Below the pieces are notes generated by a model. The model did no database searches and was not told the DNA's origin. It saw nothing but the letters and a program-made list of their open reading frames with translations. DNA of 64,000 nt from Proteinivorax hydrogeniformans (lineage in GTDB: Bacteria > Bacillota > Proteinivoracia > Proteinivoracales > Proteinivoracaceae): positions 1 to 64,000 of the forward strand of contig NZ_CP159485.1 in the NCBI RefSeq assembly GCF_040515995.1. The letters are read 5' to 3'. Each line of letters begins with the position of its first letter. Positions within the stretch are counted from its first letter, which is position 1. Shown here piece after piece: positions 56,210 to 64,000 of this stretch. The translations under genes were made by a program, and so were the position numbers.

Positions 56210-56518
56210 TTGGCTAAGCAGACTCCTTTGGCTAAAAAGAACTTGGCTAATAAGAACCCCTTGACCACAATTCGTACAGATCTTGAAGCATACATTGGAC
56301 AAAAAATCATGCTTAAGGCAAATAGGGGCCGTAAAAAAGCTATTGAGAGAACAGGCGTTTTAGAACAAACGTATCCGTCCCATTTTCTAGTCAGAATAGA
56401 TGAGGAAAACTTTAAGCGCAGGCTTTCATTTTCCTACGCCGATGTCTTGACAGAAACAGTGGAGTTAACTCTCTTCAAGCCTGACACCGACGAAAAGGTG
56501 AGATTTTCTGTTTCATAG
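56210..56518 (+). CDS. veg: Veg protein
   Basis: A 102-aa protein with the Veg core IRTDLEAYIGQKIMLKANRGRKK-like segment (residues 21-43) and SFSYADVLT. In Bacillus, Veg stimulates biofilm formation through SinR-related control; how is unclear. TTG start with AGAGGTG upstream, driven by two strong promoters. The N-terminal lysine-rich stretch (about 15 residues) is longer than in Bacillus. Confidence 0.92.
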   Translation: MAKQTPLAKKNLANKNPLTTIRTDLEAYIGQKIMLKANRGRKKAIERTGVLEQTYPSHFLVRIDEENFKRRLSFSYADVLTETVELTLFKPDTDEKVRFSVS

Positions 56519-56540
56519 CAATAAAAAGATATATATAAAA

Positions 56541-56574
56541 AAAACACAGCAAATAGCTGTGTTTTTTTTATATA
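56541..56574 (+). terminator. Terminator after veg
   Basis: AAAACACAGC and GCTGTGTTTT pair around AAATA, flanked by A-run and T-run. Confidence 0.88.
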
Positions 56575-56630
56575 TATATCTTAAACTTTTAGCAAATTAG
56601 GAATATATATAATATAAAGGGGGGAGCAAA

Positions 56631-57497
56631 ATGACAGTGGGACTAACCTTAAGTGGAGGGGGACAAAAAGGCATAGCCCATCTTGGAGTTATAAAGGGAA
56701 TAGAAGAGGACGGGTTAAAATTTAACTGTATGAGCGGAACAAGCGCAGGCGCCATAATTAGTTCGTTATATGCTACAGGCAAAAGTTTTGATCAAATCTT
56801 GAGAATCGTTAAAAGCTTAGAAAGGTCTGATGTTTTAGATCTTAATATCAATTTTTGGCAAGTAGTTACACTGAAGTTGGCGTTGCTTTTTAAAGTGTTT
56901 GACTTTGAGCAAACAGTGTACTGGGGATTGTTTGCCGGTGAACGGCTGAAAAGTATACTAGAAAAAAACCTTCCTAATGTTCCGATTAAAGATGTGGACG
57001 CTACTCCACTGGCTATCACTGCAGTTGATGTGCATACCGGGCAGGATGTAATTTTTACAAATAGGAAAGAAAAGCTTGCTCATTTTGGAAACGTTATTGA
57101 CGATATACCTTTACCGCTAGCTGTTAGGTCGAGTATGGCTATACCCTTTATTTATACCGGAGTTAAATGGAAGGACTACTACTTTATAGACGGTGGTTTA
57201 ACTAACAACATCCCCACTAAGCTTATTAAGTTTTTAGGAGCGCAAAAATCCCTAGCTGTTGATGTTTCAGAAAAACCACCATATAAAGAAAAGCCAACTA
57301 ATATAATTGATATGGGCGGGCGTATAATAAGCATAGCAATTGATAGCAGTAAGTACCACACAAAACCAGATATTTTGTTAAAGCCCAATATTTCTTCCGT
57401 AAGCTTAGGTGACTTTAGTAGCACCGAAAAGCTAGTTGAATTAGGATACGAAGAATATAAAAGAAATAGAAAGTCACTATTGGGACTATTCAAATAG
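56631..57497 (+). CDS. Patatin-like phospholipase
   Basis: Serine hydrolase of 288 aa with the patatin Ser-Asp dyad: nucleophile Ser38 in GTSAG, Asp187 in DGGL. The oxyanion loop is SGGGQKG near residue 8. It resembles the RssA/YjjU-type bacterial patatins; the lipid substrate is unknown. No signal peptide, so it is probably cytoplasmic or membrane-associated. TATAAT at 56608-56613 is a possible -10. Confidence 0.9.
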   Translation: MTVGLTLSGGGQKGIAHLGVIKGIEEDGLKFNCMSGTSAGAIISSLYATGKSFDQILRIVKSLERSDVLDLNINFWQVVTLKLALLFKVFDFEQTVYWGLFAGERLKSILEKNLPNVPIKDVDATPLAITAVDVHTGQDVIFTNRKEKLAHFGNVIDDIPLPLAVRSSMAIPFIYTGVKWKDYYFIDGGLTNNIPTKLIKFLGAQKSLAVDVSEKPPYKEKPTNIIDMGGRIISIAIDSSKYHTKPDILLKPNISSVSLGDFSSTEKLVELGYEEYKRNRKSLLGLFK

Positions 57498-57521
57498 AAA
57501 AATATGACTAAACTTTTTATT

Positions 57522-57564
57522 TGACTAAAGATAGATTAAAAAGCTATCTATAGTCATTTTTTAT
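57522..57564 (+). terminator. Terminator after the patatin gene
   Basis: GACTAAAGATAG and CTATCTATAGTC pair imperfectly, followed by ATTTTTTA. Confidence 0.65.
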
Positions 57565-57594
57565 GTTTAACTTGAATAAGTTTGTGGTAAAGGT

Positions 57595-57624
57595 TATTTT
57601 TTAATGTGTTTTGAGCATACAATT
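57595..57624 (+). promoter_or_regulatory. Sigma-E-like promoter of the SPOCS/LysM gene
   Basis: CATACAAT (57616-57623) is an exact match to the early mother-cell -10. The -35 at the usual distance (TATTTTT near 57595) is only a partial match. SipL-type genes are under sigma-E in C. difficile. Confidence 0.5.
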
Positions 57625-57658
57625 TATATAACTTTAGATTTTGAAAGGAGGAAAGTTA

Positions 57659-59170
57659 ATGGAACAAGAAAACCTTAATGTAGAAGTAATCAATGAGCCT
57701 GTTTGTTTAAATCAAGTTATCGGCGAAGAAATAAACCAAATTAGTTTAACCGAAGAAATAAACCTAAGCAAAAAGTTAGATAAGGTAGTAGAGGTAGAAG
57801 TTTTTGTGCCACAACATAAAATAGAAGTCAACGTTTTAGATGACAAAGTATCTGTTGAAGGTAAGCTGACACGAATAGTTTATGGAATTACATTAGGTGG
57901 AGACCTAGTTGAAGAAGTGCTGCCGGAAATGCAGTTTTCTCATTTTATCCATATGCAGGGAGTCCAGCCAAAGGATAGTGCTTTAGTCAATGTGACGTTA
58001 GAAGATTATGATGGGAAGCTTAATGGGAGTGAAACACTGCAAGAGGAAGCAAAGCTTGAGCTGTTTGTTAAAGTTACAACCACAAAAAAGGTTGATATTT
58101 TTAAAGATATAGGTAAGGATATCAACCAAACGAAAGACCTTACCAGAATACAAAACCTTATTGACCAAAAAGAAGTAGAAATTCCAACAGAATTTGATGT
58201 TGAGTTTGACACTGAAGTTAGCCAGTTCATCGAAACAGAGGCAGAGGTTATACCAAAAAACTTGCGAGTAGCCGATAATAATGGAGAAATTGAAGCGGAT
58301 ATAATTTACAGGATTTTATACCGAACTGAAGATGGCAAGCTTAAAGAAACCAAAGGCAAAGAAGTTTTTAGTAAAAAAGTTGACCTGACAGGCGTAGATA
58401 CTTCTATGGAAATGTGGGCAGACCTCAAGGTCAAACACGTTGAACAACAGCTTAAAGATTCTAAGTTAGCTGCGACCCAAATTTTAACTGTTTACTGTAA
58501 CTTAAAAATAATAGAAACGAGTCAGATGGAGTTAGTTACACATGCCGAAAATGTAGATACCTATAATGATAGATATACAGTCGAAAATATTGTTTGTGAA
58601 GAAGAGGAAAGCATAAACTCTCAGCAAAGCACAGAGTTTTCCACAGAAGTAGCAGAGATAGAGCGTATATCAAGCGTTTGCAAAATCATAGAAAACAAGG
58701 TTTTAGAAGATAAGGTAGCATTAAACCTAAACTTAACCCACATCGTGCACTATAAAGATGAAGACGATAAACAAAGAATAATTAAAGTAGCAGGAGAAAA
58801 CTTTACCCATTTCATTTATATGGCAGGAATTACAGAAGATATGAAAGCTTTGCTCCAAACAGATATCTCTGATGTAAAAGTAGAGATGACACCTGATTCT
58901 ATGGCGGCCACAATTTCTTGTCAAGCAAATCTTAAAGCTAAGGTTTTACAAAATGAACTAGTAGAACTAGTAACTGATGTTAATGTGTTAAAGGACCAAA
59001 CCCATGACGCGTCTGTAATAATATACTCAGTACAAAAGGGAGATACTATTTTTAAAATAGCAAAAAGGTTTGGAGTAAGACAAAAAGAAATTATAGGCGC
59101 AAACAAAGAAAACATAAAAGACCCAAATCAAATAAATTTAGGACAAAAGTTAATTATTCCTTGTAGTTAG
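57659..59170 (+). CDS. SPOCS (DUF3794) and LysM protein, SipL-like
   Basis: A 503-aa protein with repeated SPOCS/DUF3794 modules (about residues 30-140, 170-300 and 320-440) and a C-terminal LysM domain (about 457-502; YSVQKGDTIFKIAKRFGV). This architecture matches SipL of C. difficile, which anchors the SpoIVA coat base layer to the forespore. No signal peptide, as expected for a mother-cell cytosolic coat protein. ATG chosen from AAAGGAGG 9 bases upstream; the TTG at 57641 precedes that site. The terminator of this gene is split by an IS element. Confidence 0.88.
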   Translation: MEQENLNVEVINEPVCLNQVIGEEINQISLTEEINLSKKLDKVVEVEVFVPQHKIEVNVLDDKVSVEGKLTRIVYGITLGGDLVEEVLPEMQFSHFIHMQGVQPKDSALVNVTLEDYDGKLNGSETLQEEAKLELFVKVTTTKKVDIFKDIGKDINQTKDLTRIQNLIDQKEVEIPTEFDVEFDTEVSQFIETEAEVIPKNLRVADNNGEIEADIIYRILYRTEDGKLKETKGKEVFSKKVDLTGVDTSMEMWADLKVKHVEQQLKDSKLAATQILTVYCNLKIIETSQMELVTHAENVDTYNDRYTVENIVCEEEESINSQQSTEFSTEVAEIERISSVCKIIENKVLEDKVALNLNLTHIVHYKDEDDKQRIIKVAGENFTHFIYMAGITEDMKALLQTDISDVKVEMTPDSMAATISCQANLKAKVLQNELVELVTDVNVLKDQTHDASVIIYSVQKGDTIFKIAKRFGVRQKEIIGANKENIKDPNQINLGQKLIIPCS

Positions 59171-59174
59171 CCAT

Positions 59175-59195
59175 GAAAAAAACCTCGGTTTACAA
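59175..59195 (+). terminator. Left half of the terminator split by the IS
   Basis: AAAAAACCTCGG (59176-59187 region) is the left arm. Joined over the IS to CCGGGGTTTTTT (60895-60906) it would form a 12-bp stem with the loop TTTACAA and a T-tail. The IS has separated the two arms by about 1.7 kb. Confidence 0.8.
59188..59195. repeat. IS target site duplication, left
   Basis: GTTTACAA, repeated at 60887-60894 at the other end of the element. It corresponds to the loop of the interrupted terminator. Confidence 0.8.
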
Positions 59196-60886
59196 GAGGG
59201 CACTGAAAATCTGACTATATTTCAGTAAAGAAAATAGTATTCAACAAAAAAAGACGACTTTGGTTCAAAATTTTGAATCCAGAGTCGTCTTTTAATAATT
59301 TAATTATGTTCTTTTGTCTATATTTAATCCACTAGTTTCAAAATTCGCTTCAGATTTACTGCAAACATTGATATAGCTCCTTGCATCTCCATGCCAATTA
59401 GACCCGAGGATTTTGAAACATCATACCCGTGTCTATGTTTTAATTCACTATTTTTTGCTTCTACTTTATAACGCTCTTTAGATTTTTCTTTAAAGTATTC
59501 ACTTTCCTGAAACTTCGCCTGTTCACTATGTTCGTCAGATTTGATGCTTACAGAATAGGTCTTGCTTTTAGCTCCAGGTTTATAGCAGCCTTCTTTTAAG
59601 GGGCAAGCTTTACATTTCTCTACGTCAAAATAATATGTATCTGTTTGATTTTTAGATTCTTTTTTCTTACCTTGCCGAGCTTTACGTATAGCCATGTGAC
59701 CAGCCTTACAAACATACATTCCAGCATCTTTATTAAATTCAAATTCGTCTTCCTTTTTTCGAACTCCAGCAACAGCAGGGTTTAACTTAGAGACTAACTT
59801 TATATTATTTTCTTTGGCATATTTAATATTTCTTTTTTCAGAATAGGCAGCATCACCTATAACTGTATCCACCTTTATCCCAGCTTTAGCACTTTTTTCA
59901 ATCAGTTCTGTTAACTGCTTCCCATCATTTTTTTCCCCTGTTGTAACGGTTGCAGCTGTGATAATTCTTTCTTCGCTTAGAGCAATATGAGTCTTGTAGC
60001 CAAAAAAGGATGAATCAGCACTTTTGTGCCCTACTCTTGCATCTTTATCTTGAGATATTTGCAAGTGTTCAATATCATCAGCAACTGTTTCCTTTAGAAG
60101 ATTCAGCTGTTCTTTTACTTTCGGATGCTGAAGAAACTGGTCTTTTTTTGTAATCACTTCAATGAGTTTTTGGCAATAATCGAACTCATCTTCTAAGGCA
60201 TCATTTGTATTTTTAGATGGAAATTGTTCTTTCATGGTTTCATCTATCTTATATACAGCTTTTCTCAAGTTTTTAGCGCGATCAATAAGTATTTCTCTAG
60301 GTGATTTTTGGTTATATCTAGCTCTTGTATGAGTCGCATCCACAATAATTGAGTTGCTTTTTATTACTCCCTTTTCAATGGCTATTTCCACAGTTTTATT
60401 AATTAGCATATCCAGTAGGCTTACGTCTTTTAAACGTAGTTTTCGAAAATTAGTAAGAGAGCTAGGTTCAATAACTGGTTCTTCAGGAGCCATATCCAAA
60501 AAATATTTAAATGACATGTCATATTTTGAGCGTTCTACAACGTCAACATCAGATAAATCATGGATAGATTTTAACAGTAAATATTTAAACATACGTATAG
60601 GGTCTATGGCGTTTCTACCGTTATTGTGGCAGTATTTATCTTTAAGTTCACTATATACAAAAGAGAAATCTACCATATCATTAATTCTACGAAGTACATT
60701 ATCCTTTGGAACGACTAAATTATATATATCCATATATGGACTTAAATTCATCGACTGTTGTTTTTGAATCATGAAATCCACCTACTTTTAATTGATACTA
60801 CAATTATACAGCAAAAAAGGCATAATTGCCTTAGATTTTAAGGAATTATGCCTTTTTATGCTTTTGAGGACTTTTTCAGTGCCCTC
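59196..60886 (-). mobile_element. IS1182-family insertion sequence
   Basis: Element of 1691 bp with terminal inverted repeats GAGGGCACTGAAAA at the left and TTTTCAGTGCCCTC at the right (14 bp perfect), flanked by the 8-bp direct repeat GTTTACAA. It contains one intact transposase gene on the minus strand. Strong hairpins lie inside both ends, 59249-59293 (AAAAGACGACT with AGTCGTCTTTT) and 60814-60857 (AAAAAGGCATAATTGCCTTA with its complement). They probably stop outside transcription from reaching the transposase and end its own message. Confidence 0.9.
59324..60772 (-). CDS. IS1182-family transposase
   Basis: DDE transposase of 482 aa, apparently intact. The catalytic triad candidates are D145 (IIVDATHTRA), D307 (VIGDAAYS) and E438 (YKVEAKNSE). 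The N-terminal IDPIRMFKYLLL region and the cysteine set CKACPLKEGC near 390 are typical of IS1182. The ATG at 60772 has AGGTGG 6 bases upstream; the GTG at 60781 lies within that site. No frameshift is seen, so the element may still move. Confidence 0.93.
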   Translation of the reverse strand: MIQKQQSMNLSPYMDIYNLVVPKDNVLRRINDMVDFSFVYSELKDKYCHNNGRNAIDPIRMFKYLLLKSIHDLSDVDVVERSKYDMSFKYFLDMAPEEPVIEPSSLTNFRKLRLKDVSLLDMLINKTVEIAIEKGVIKSNSIIVDATHTRARYNQKSPREILIDRAKNLRKAVYKIDETMKEQFPSKNTNDALEDEFDYCQKLIEVITKKDQFLQHPKVKEQLNLLKETVADDIEHLQISQDKDARVGHKSADSSFFGYKTHIALSEERIITAATVTTGEKNDGKQLTELIEKSAKAGIKVDTVIGDAAYSEKRNIKYAKENNIKLVSKLNPAVAGVRKKEDEFEFNKDAGMYVCKAGHMAIRKARQGKKKESKNQTDTYYFDVEKCKACPLKEGCYKPGAKSKTYSVSIKSDEHSEQAKFQESEYFKEKSKERYKVEAKNSELKHRHGYDVSKSSGLIGMEMQGAISMFAVNLKRILKLVD

Positions 60887-60910
60887 GTTTACAACCGGGG
60901 TTTTTTGTTG
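60887..60910 (+). repeat. IS target duplication, right, with right terminator half
   Basis: GTTTACAA (60887-60894) followed by CCGGGGTTTTTT (60895-60906), the right arm and T-tail of the terminator interrupted by the IS. Confidence 0.8.
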
Positions 60911-60918
60911 CACTTTAT

Positions 60919-60971
60919 TTGCATTACTATATATAGTGTACTATAATATTAACTAACACAATATTTAGTAG
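60919..60971 (+). promoter_or_regulatory. nrdJ promoter with two NrdR boxes
   Basis: Promoter TTGCAT (60919-60924), 17 bp, TATAAT (60942-60947). Two 16-bp sites match the NrdR consensus ACACWATATATWGTGT: 60924-60939 (14 of 16) within the promoter spacer and 60956-60971 (13 of 16) near the transcription start. They start 32 bp apart, three helical turns, as expected for cooperative NrdR repression in response to ATP/dATP. Confidence 0.85.
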
Positions 60972-60985
60972 AAGAGGGGTAGATT

Positions 60986-63199
60986 ATGGGAAGTCAATTA
61001 AAGTTAAGCGCCAATGCATTAACAGTTTTAGAAAAAAGATACCTTACAAAGGAAAATACAAAGGTTGTGGAAAAGCCAGAAGAGATGTTTAGGAGAGTCG
61101 CAAAAAACATCGCAAATGTAGAAAAAGAGTTCGGAACTGACAAAGAAAGTATTAAAGAAGTTGAAGAAAAGTTTTATGAACTGATGGTTTCTTTAGACTT
61201 TTTGCCTAACTCACCAACCTTAATGAATGCAGGAAAAGACCTACAGCAGCTAGCAGCTTGCTTTGTACTTCCTGTGGAAGATTCTATGGAGAGCATTTTC
61301 GAGACGATAAAAAACGCTGCTTTAATACATAAAAGTGGTGGTGGCACAGGGTTTTCATTTTCTCGGCTTCGCCCAGCTAACGATAGAGTACAGTCAACAG
61401 GTGGTGTAGCCAGCGGCCCTATATCTTTTATGAAAGTATTTAACTCAGCTACCGAGGTGGTAAAACAAGGTGGCACTAGAAGGGGAGCCAACATGGCTAT
61501 CTTAAGAGTTGACCATCCTGATATCTTAGAGTTTATAACCGCAAAAGAAAAAGGTGAAGAGCTGACTAATTTTAATATATCAATAGGGTTGACCGAAGAG
61601 TTTATGGATGCAGTGATGGATGGAAGGGACTATCCTTTGATTAACCCTCAGAATGGCAAAGTTGTTAAAAGGATATCAGCAGCTAAAGTTTTTGGTATGA
61701 TTGTAGAAGCTGCACACAAAAACGGTGAGCCTGGAATTGTTTTTCTAGACAGAATAAACGATGAAAATCCCACCCCTAATTTAGGAGAAATAGAAAGCAC
61801 AAATCCTTGTGGAGAACAACCTTTGCTGCCGTATGAAGCTTGTAACCTAGGATCTATAAACCTTTCTAACATGGTAAAAGAAGGTGAACTGGATTTTGAA
61901 AGACTTAAAAAAACAGTGGAGCTTTCAGTAAGGTTTTTAGACAATACCTTGCAAGCCAGTAAATACCCACTAGAGAAAATAAAGCAAATGGTTCGAGGTA
62001 ATAGGAAAATTGGTCTTGGTGTTATGGGTTTTGCAGATTGTTTAATAAAGTTAAAAATACCTTATGATAGCGAAAAAGCTATAAATATGGCAGAAAAGAT
62101 TATGGAGTTTATCCAGTATTATTCAAAGGAATGTTCTCAAAAACTAGCACAAGATAGGGGGGCATTTCCTAATTTTGCAGATTCTCTTTATAGTCAAAAG
62201 GGTATAGAAATTCGAAACGCCACCACTACAACGATAGCTCCAACGGGAACTATCAGCATTATTTCCGGTGTTTCTAGTGGAGTGGAGCCTTTATTTGCTG
62301 TTTGTTATAAAAGAAATGTCTTAGACAATGAAAGCTTAGTAGAAGTTCATCCTTTATTTGAACAAATTGCTAAAGAAAGAGACTTTTATAGCGAAGAATT
62401 GATGGAGAAAATTGCACAAAAGGGGTCAGTTGCAGGGGTTCTAGAAGTGCCAGAAGATGTTCAAAAGCTTTTTGTCACAGCTCATGAAATATCGCCTCGA
62501 CGACATATTGAAATACAAAGTGCATTCCAGCGACATACAGATAATGCAGTTTCTAAAACAGTAAACTTTAAAAGTGACGCAACAAAGGAAGATATTTCTG
62601 AAGTTTTTATACAAAGCTATAAGCTTAAGTGTAAAGGAGTTACTGTATACAGAGATGGCAGTAGAGATGCACAGGTTCTAACTGTTGGCGATAAGAAAAA
62701 GTCAGATTCCATGGCAGAGGGAGTTCAGCCGCGACCAAGGCCAAGCACCACCTTCGGAACTACAGTAAAGAAGAAAATCGGTTGCGGCAACCTATATATA
62801 AGTGTAAACTCAGACCAGTATGGTATCTGTGAGGTTTTTACTAATACCGGTCGTCAAGGTGGGTGTGCTTCTCAATCAGAGGCAACTAGTAGGTTGGTTT
62901 CTATAGCTTTGAGAGCAGGAGTTGATAAGGACACTTTAGTGGAACAGCTTAAAGGAATTAGATGTCCTGCTTGTATCAGGAGAAACGGGATTGAAGTAAC
63001 TTCATGTCCTGATGCCATTGCTAAAGCCATAGACAGTATAGGCACTACTTTAAAGAATCAAGGCTCGATTGAAGAGGTGACCGCTGGCGAAGCAAACGAG
63101 AATAAGATTGTGGACAAGTGCCCTGAATGCGGAAAAAAGGTAAGATTTGAAAGTGGATGCAATATATGCCCGCACTGTGGGTATTCTAAGTGTGGATAG
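60986..63199 (+). CDS. nrdJ: Adenosylcobalamin-dependent ribonucleotide reductase (class II)
   Basis: B12-dependent reductase of 737 aa. FLPNSPTLMNAG near residue 75 and NPCGEQPLLPYEACNLGSINL near 272-292 are class I/II catalytic-barrel signatures with the radical-site Cys; the TTIAPTGTISIISG stretch near 414 binds nucleotide phosphate. The C-terminus has a TSCxDA-type extension and a zinc ribbon (CPECGKK, CPHCGYSKC). It tolerates oxygen, unlike NrdD, giving a backup under aeration. It is under NrdR control. Confidence 0.95.
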   Translation: MGSQLKLSANALTVLEKRYLTKENTKVVEKPEEMFRRVAKNIANVEKEFGTDKESIKEVEEKFYELMVSLDFLPNSPTLMNAGKDLQQLAACFVLPVEDSMESIFETIKNAALIHKSGGGTGFSFSRLRPANDRVQSTGGVASGPISFMKVFNSATEVVKQGGTRRGANMAILRVDHPDILEFITAKEKGEELTNFNISIGLTEEFMDAVMDGRDYPLINPQNGKVVKRISAAKVFGMIVEAAHKNGEPGIVFLDRINDENPTPNLGEIESTNPCGEQPLLPYEACNLGSINLSNMVKEGELDFERLKKTVELSVRFLDNTLQASKYPLEKIKQMVRGNRKIGLGVMGFADCLIKLKIPYDSEKAINMAEKIMEFIQYYSKECSQKLAQDRGAFPNFADSLYSQKGIEIRNATTTTIAPTGTISIISGVSSGVEPLFAVCYKRNVLDNESLVEVHPLFEQIAKERDFYSEELMEKIAQKGSVAGVLEVPEDVQKLFVTAHEISPRRHIEIQSAFQRHTDNAVSKTVNFKSDATKEDISEVFIQSYKLKCKGVTVYRDGSRDAQVLTVGDKKKSDSMAEGVQPRPRPSTTFGTTVKKKIGCGNLYISVNSDQYGICEVFTNTGRQGGCASQSEATSRLVSIALRAGVDKDTLVEQLKGIRCPACIRRNGIEVTSCPDAIAKAIDSIGTTLKNQGSIEEVTAGEANENKIVDKCPECGKKVRFESGCNICPHCGYSKCG

Positions 63200-63200
63200 C

Positions 63201-63240
63201 ACAAAAGCTGTTAAGAAGAAATTCTTAACAGCTTTTGTTT
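63201..63240 (+). terminator. Terminator after nrdJ
   Basis: CAAAAGCTGTTAAG and CTTAACAGCTTTTG form a perfect 14-bp stem, then TTTTGC. Confidence 0.88.
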
Positions 63241-63326
63241 TGCAATAAGCTAAAAAACTCTCCTGCATATTACCATAAATTAGGGTAAATACTATTATTA
63301 ACTAATAATAGGGAGTGAACTGCACT

Positions 63327-64000
63327 TTGGAAAAAATAGAAGGAAATCTCCTGATTATAGGAGGTGCTGAAGATAAAGAAAAGGGTTGTACTATACTAAA
63401 GGAGTTTGTGAAGCTGGCAGAAGAAGGGCGGGAAGCTAAGATAGTTATTATGCCAACTGCAGCTGAAAAGTCCGACAGTGTGGGTAGAATGTACAGCGAT
63501 ATCTTTAAGGATCTAGGTATTAGAGATGTGGAGGTCCTGAAAATAGACAGTAGGGCGGATGGCTTCAGTAAAGTAGCCCAAAGGACTATCGAAGAAGCTA
63601 CAGGCATATTTTTCACTGGGGGCGACCAGCTCAAAATAACCTCATTACTTGGTGGAACTCCAGTTGATTTCAGTTTACAAAAGGCTTATAAAAAAGGTGT
63701 AGTAATTGCAGGAACCAGCGCTGGAGCTGCAGCTATGAGTGCAACGATGATTATCGGAGGAAATGGTGATTCCACTCCCCAAATGGATATCTTAAATATG
63801 GCTCCAGGAATGGGGTTAGTCAATCAAGTAGTCATTGATCAGCACTTTGCTCAAAGAGGTAGATTGGGACGACTTATTTCAGCGGTAGCGCAAAACCCTT
63901 ATATTTTAGGGATTGGAATAGATGAGGACACAGCCATCTTAGTTGATGCGCAAGCAAATTTAAAGGTTATAGGTTCTCAAACAGTTACCATAGTGGATGG
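63327..64000 (+). CDS. cphB: Cyanophycinase (S51 family), 3' end outside the window
   Basis: Open reading frame of 224 codons without stop, cut by the window end; the family is about 270-290 aa. It starts MEKIEGNLLIIGGAEDKEKG; the nucleophile Ser131 lies in GTSAGAAAMS and the dimer/active-site segment is FFTGGDQLKITSLLGG near 92. Cyanophycinase hydrolyses the storage polymer cyanophycin (Asp-Arg) to dipeptides. TTG start with GGGAG about 11 bases upstream. A 9-bp inverted repeat CTATTATTA/TAATAATAG (63292-63311) lies just before the ribosome site. Whether cyanophycin synthetase follows is not visible. Confidence 0.88.
   Translation, partial: MEKIEGNLLIIGGAEDKEKGCTILKEFVKLAEEGREAKIVIMPTAAEKSDSVGRMYSDIFKDLGIRDVEVLKIDSRADGFSKVAQRTIEEATGIFFTGGDQLKITSLLGGTPVDFSLQKAYKKGVVIAGTSAGAAAMSATMIIGGNGDSTPQMDILNMAPGMGLVNQVVIDQHFAQRGRLGRLISAVAQNPYILGIGIDEDTAILVDAQANLKVIGSQTVTIVD

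Noticed and set aside
60354-60767. 137-aa plus-strand ORF inside the IS
   Set aside because: It is the antisense shadow of the transposase; it has no family features.

Overview
The window is the chromosomal origin region of a low-GC, endospore-forming Firmicute, most likely an anaerobe of the class Clostridia or a relative. The evidence is an oxygen-sensitive class III ribonucleotide reductase, a B12-dependent class II reductase, sporulation genes (bofA, gin, yabG, a SPOCS/LysM coat protein), an AbrB regulator, T-box leaders and Firmicute-type long SRP RNA. The 16S sequence gives an impression of the Anaerobranca/Proteinivorax (Natranaerobiia) neighbourhood, but I could not test this. A dedicated glycine betaine transporter fits a salt- or osmotically stressed habitat.

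Layout: 1-9225 holds oriC (DnaA boxes on both sides of dnaA) and dnaA-dnaN-yaaA-recF-remB-gyrB-gyrA. An rRNA operon follows (9289-14612), then anaerobic nrdG-nrdD, a three-gene NHEJ cassette (Ku, stand-alone ligase, stand-alone polymerase) and an EF-G paralogue. Next come a class V aminotransferase and T-box-controlled serS, a tRNA cluster (Ser, Ser, Arg, Arg, then Ser after tadA), SRP RNA and dnaX-ybaB-recR-yaaL-bofA. A second, nearly identical rRNA operon (30038-35174) follows, then the opu betaine transporter and guaB behind a purine riboswitch. From 40478 run gin, an Orn/Lys/Arg decarboxylase, tmk, darA, holB, ricT, yabA, trmN6 and rsmI. AbrB (minus strand) is followed by a NurA-HerA pair and T-box-controlled metG, then tatD-rnmV-rsmA, yabG, an amidase, veg, a patatin, the SPOCS/LysM protein, an IS1182-type insertion sequence, nrdJ and a cyanophycinase cut by the window end.

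The backbone follows the order I know from the Bacillus subtilis origin region, including one rRNA operon after gyrA and one after bofA. Against it the NHEJ cassette, the NurA-HerA pair, the opu operon, the EF-G paralogue and the IS element stand out as additions. Almost everything is on the plus strand, co-directional with replication from oriC; the clear exceptions are abrB and the transposase.

Functional themes are replication start and control (DnaA, DnaN, YabA, DnaX, HolB, gyrase), dNTP supply (two reductases, Tmk), DNA repair (RecF, RecR, split NHEJ, NurA-HerA), decoding (rRNA, tRNAs with TadA beside the ACG tRNA, SerS and MetG) and sporulation. The most interesting points are: an intervening-sequence-like hairpin of about 106 nt in both 23S genes; a tRNA-Ala remnant and a one-base deletion in the first rRNA operon; an IS element inside the loop of a transcription terminator; tandem NrdR boxes at nrdJ; sporulation-sigma-like promoters before gin, yabG and the SPOCS gene; and a purine riboswitch with an atypical junction. 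I found no clearly new multi-gene system; the NHEJ and NurA-HerA cassettes are the best candidates for follow-up.
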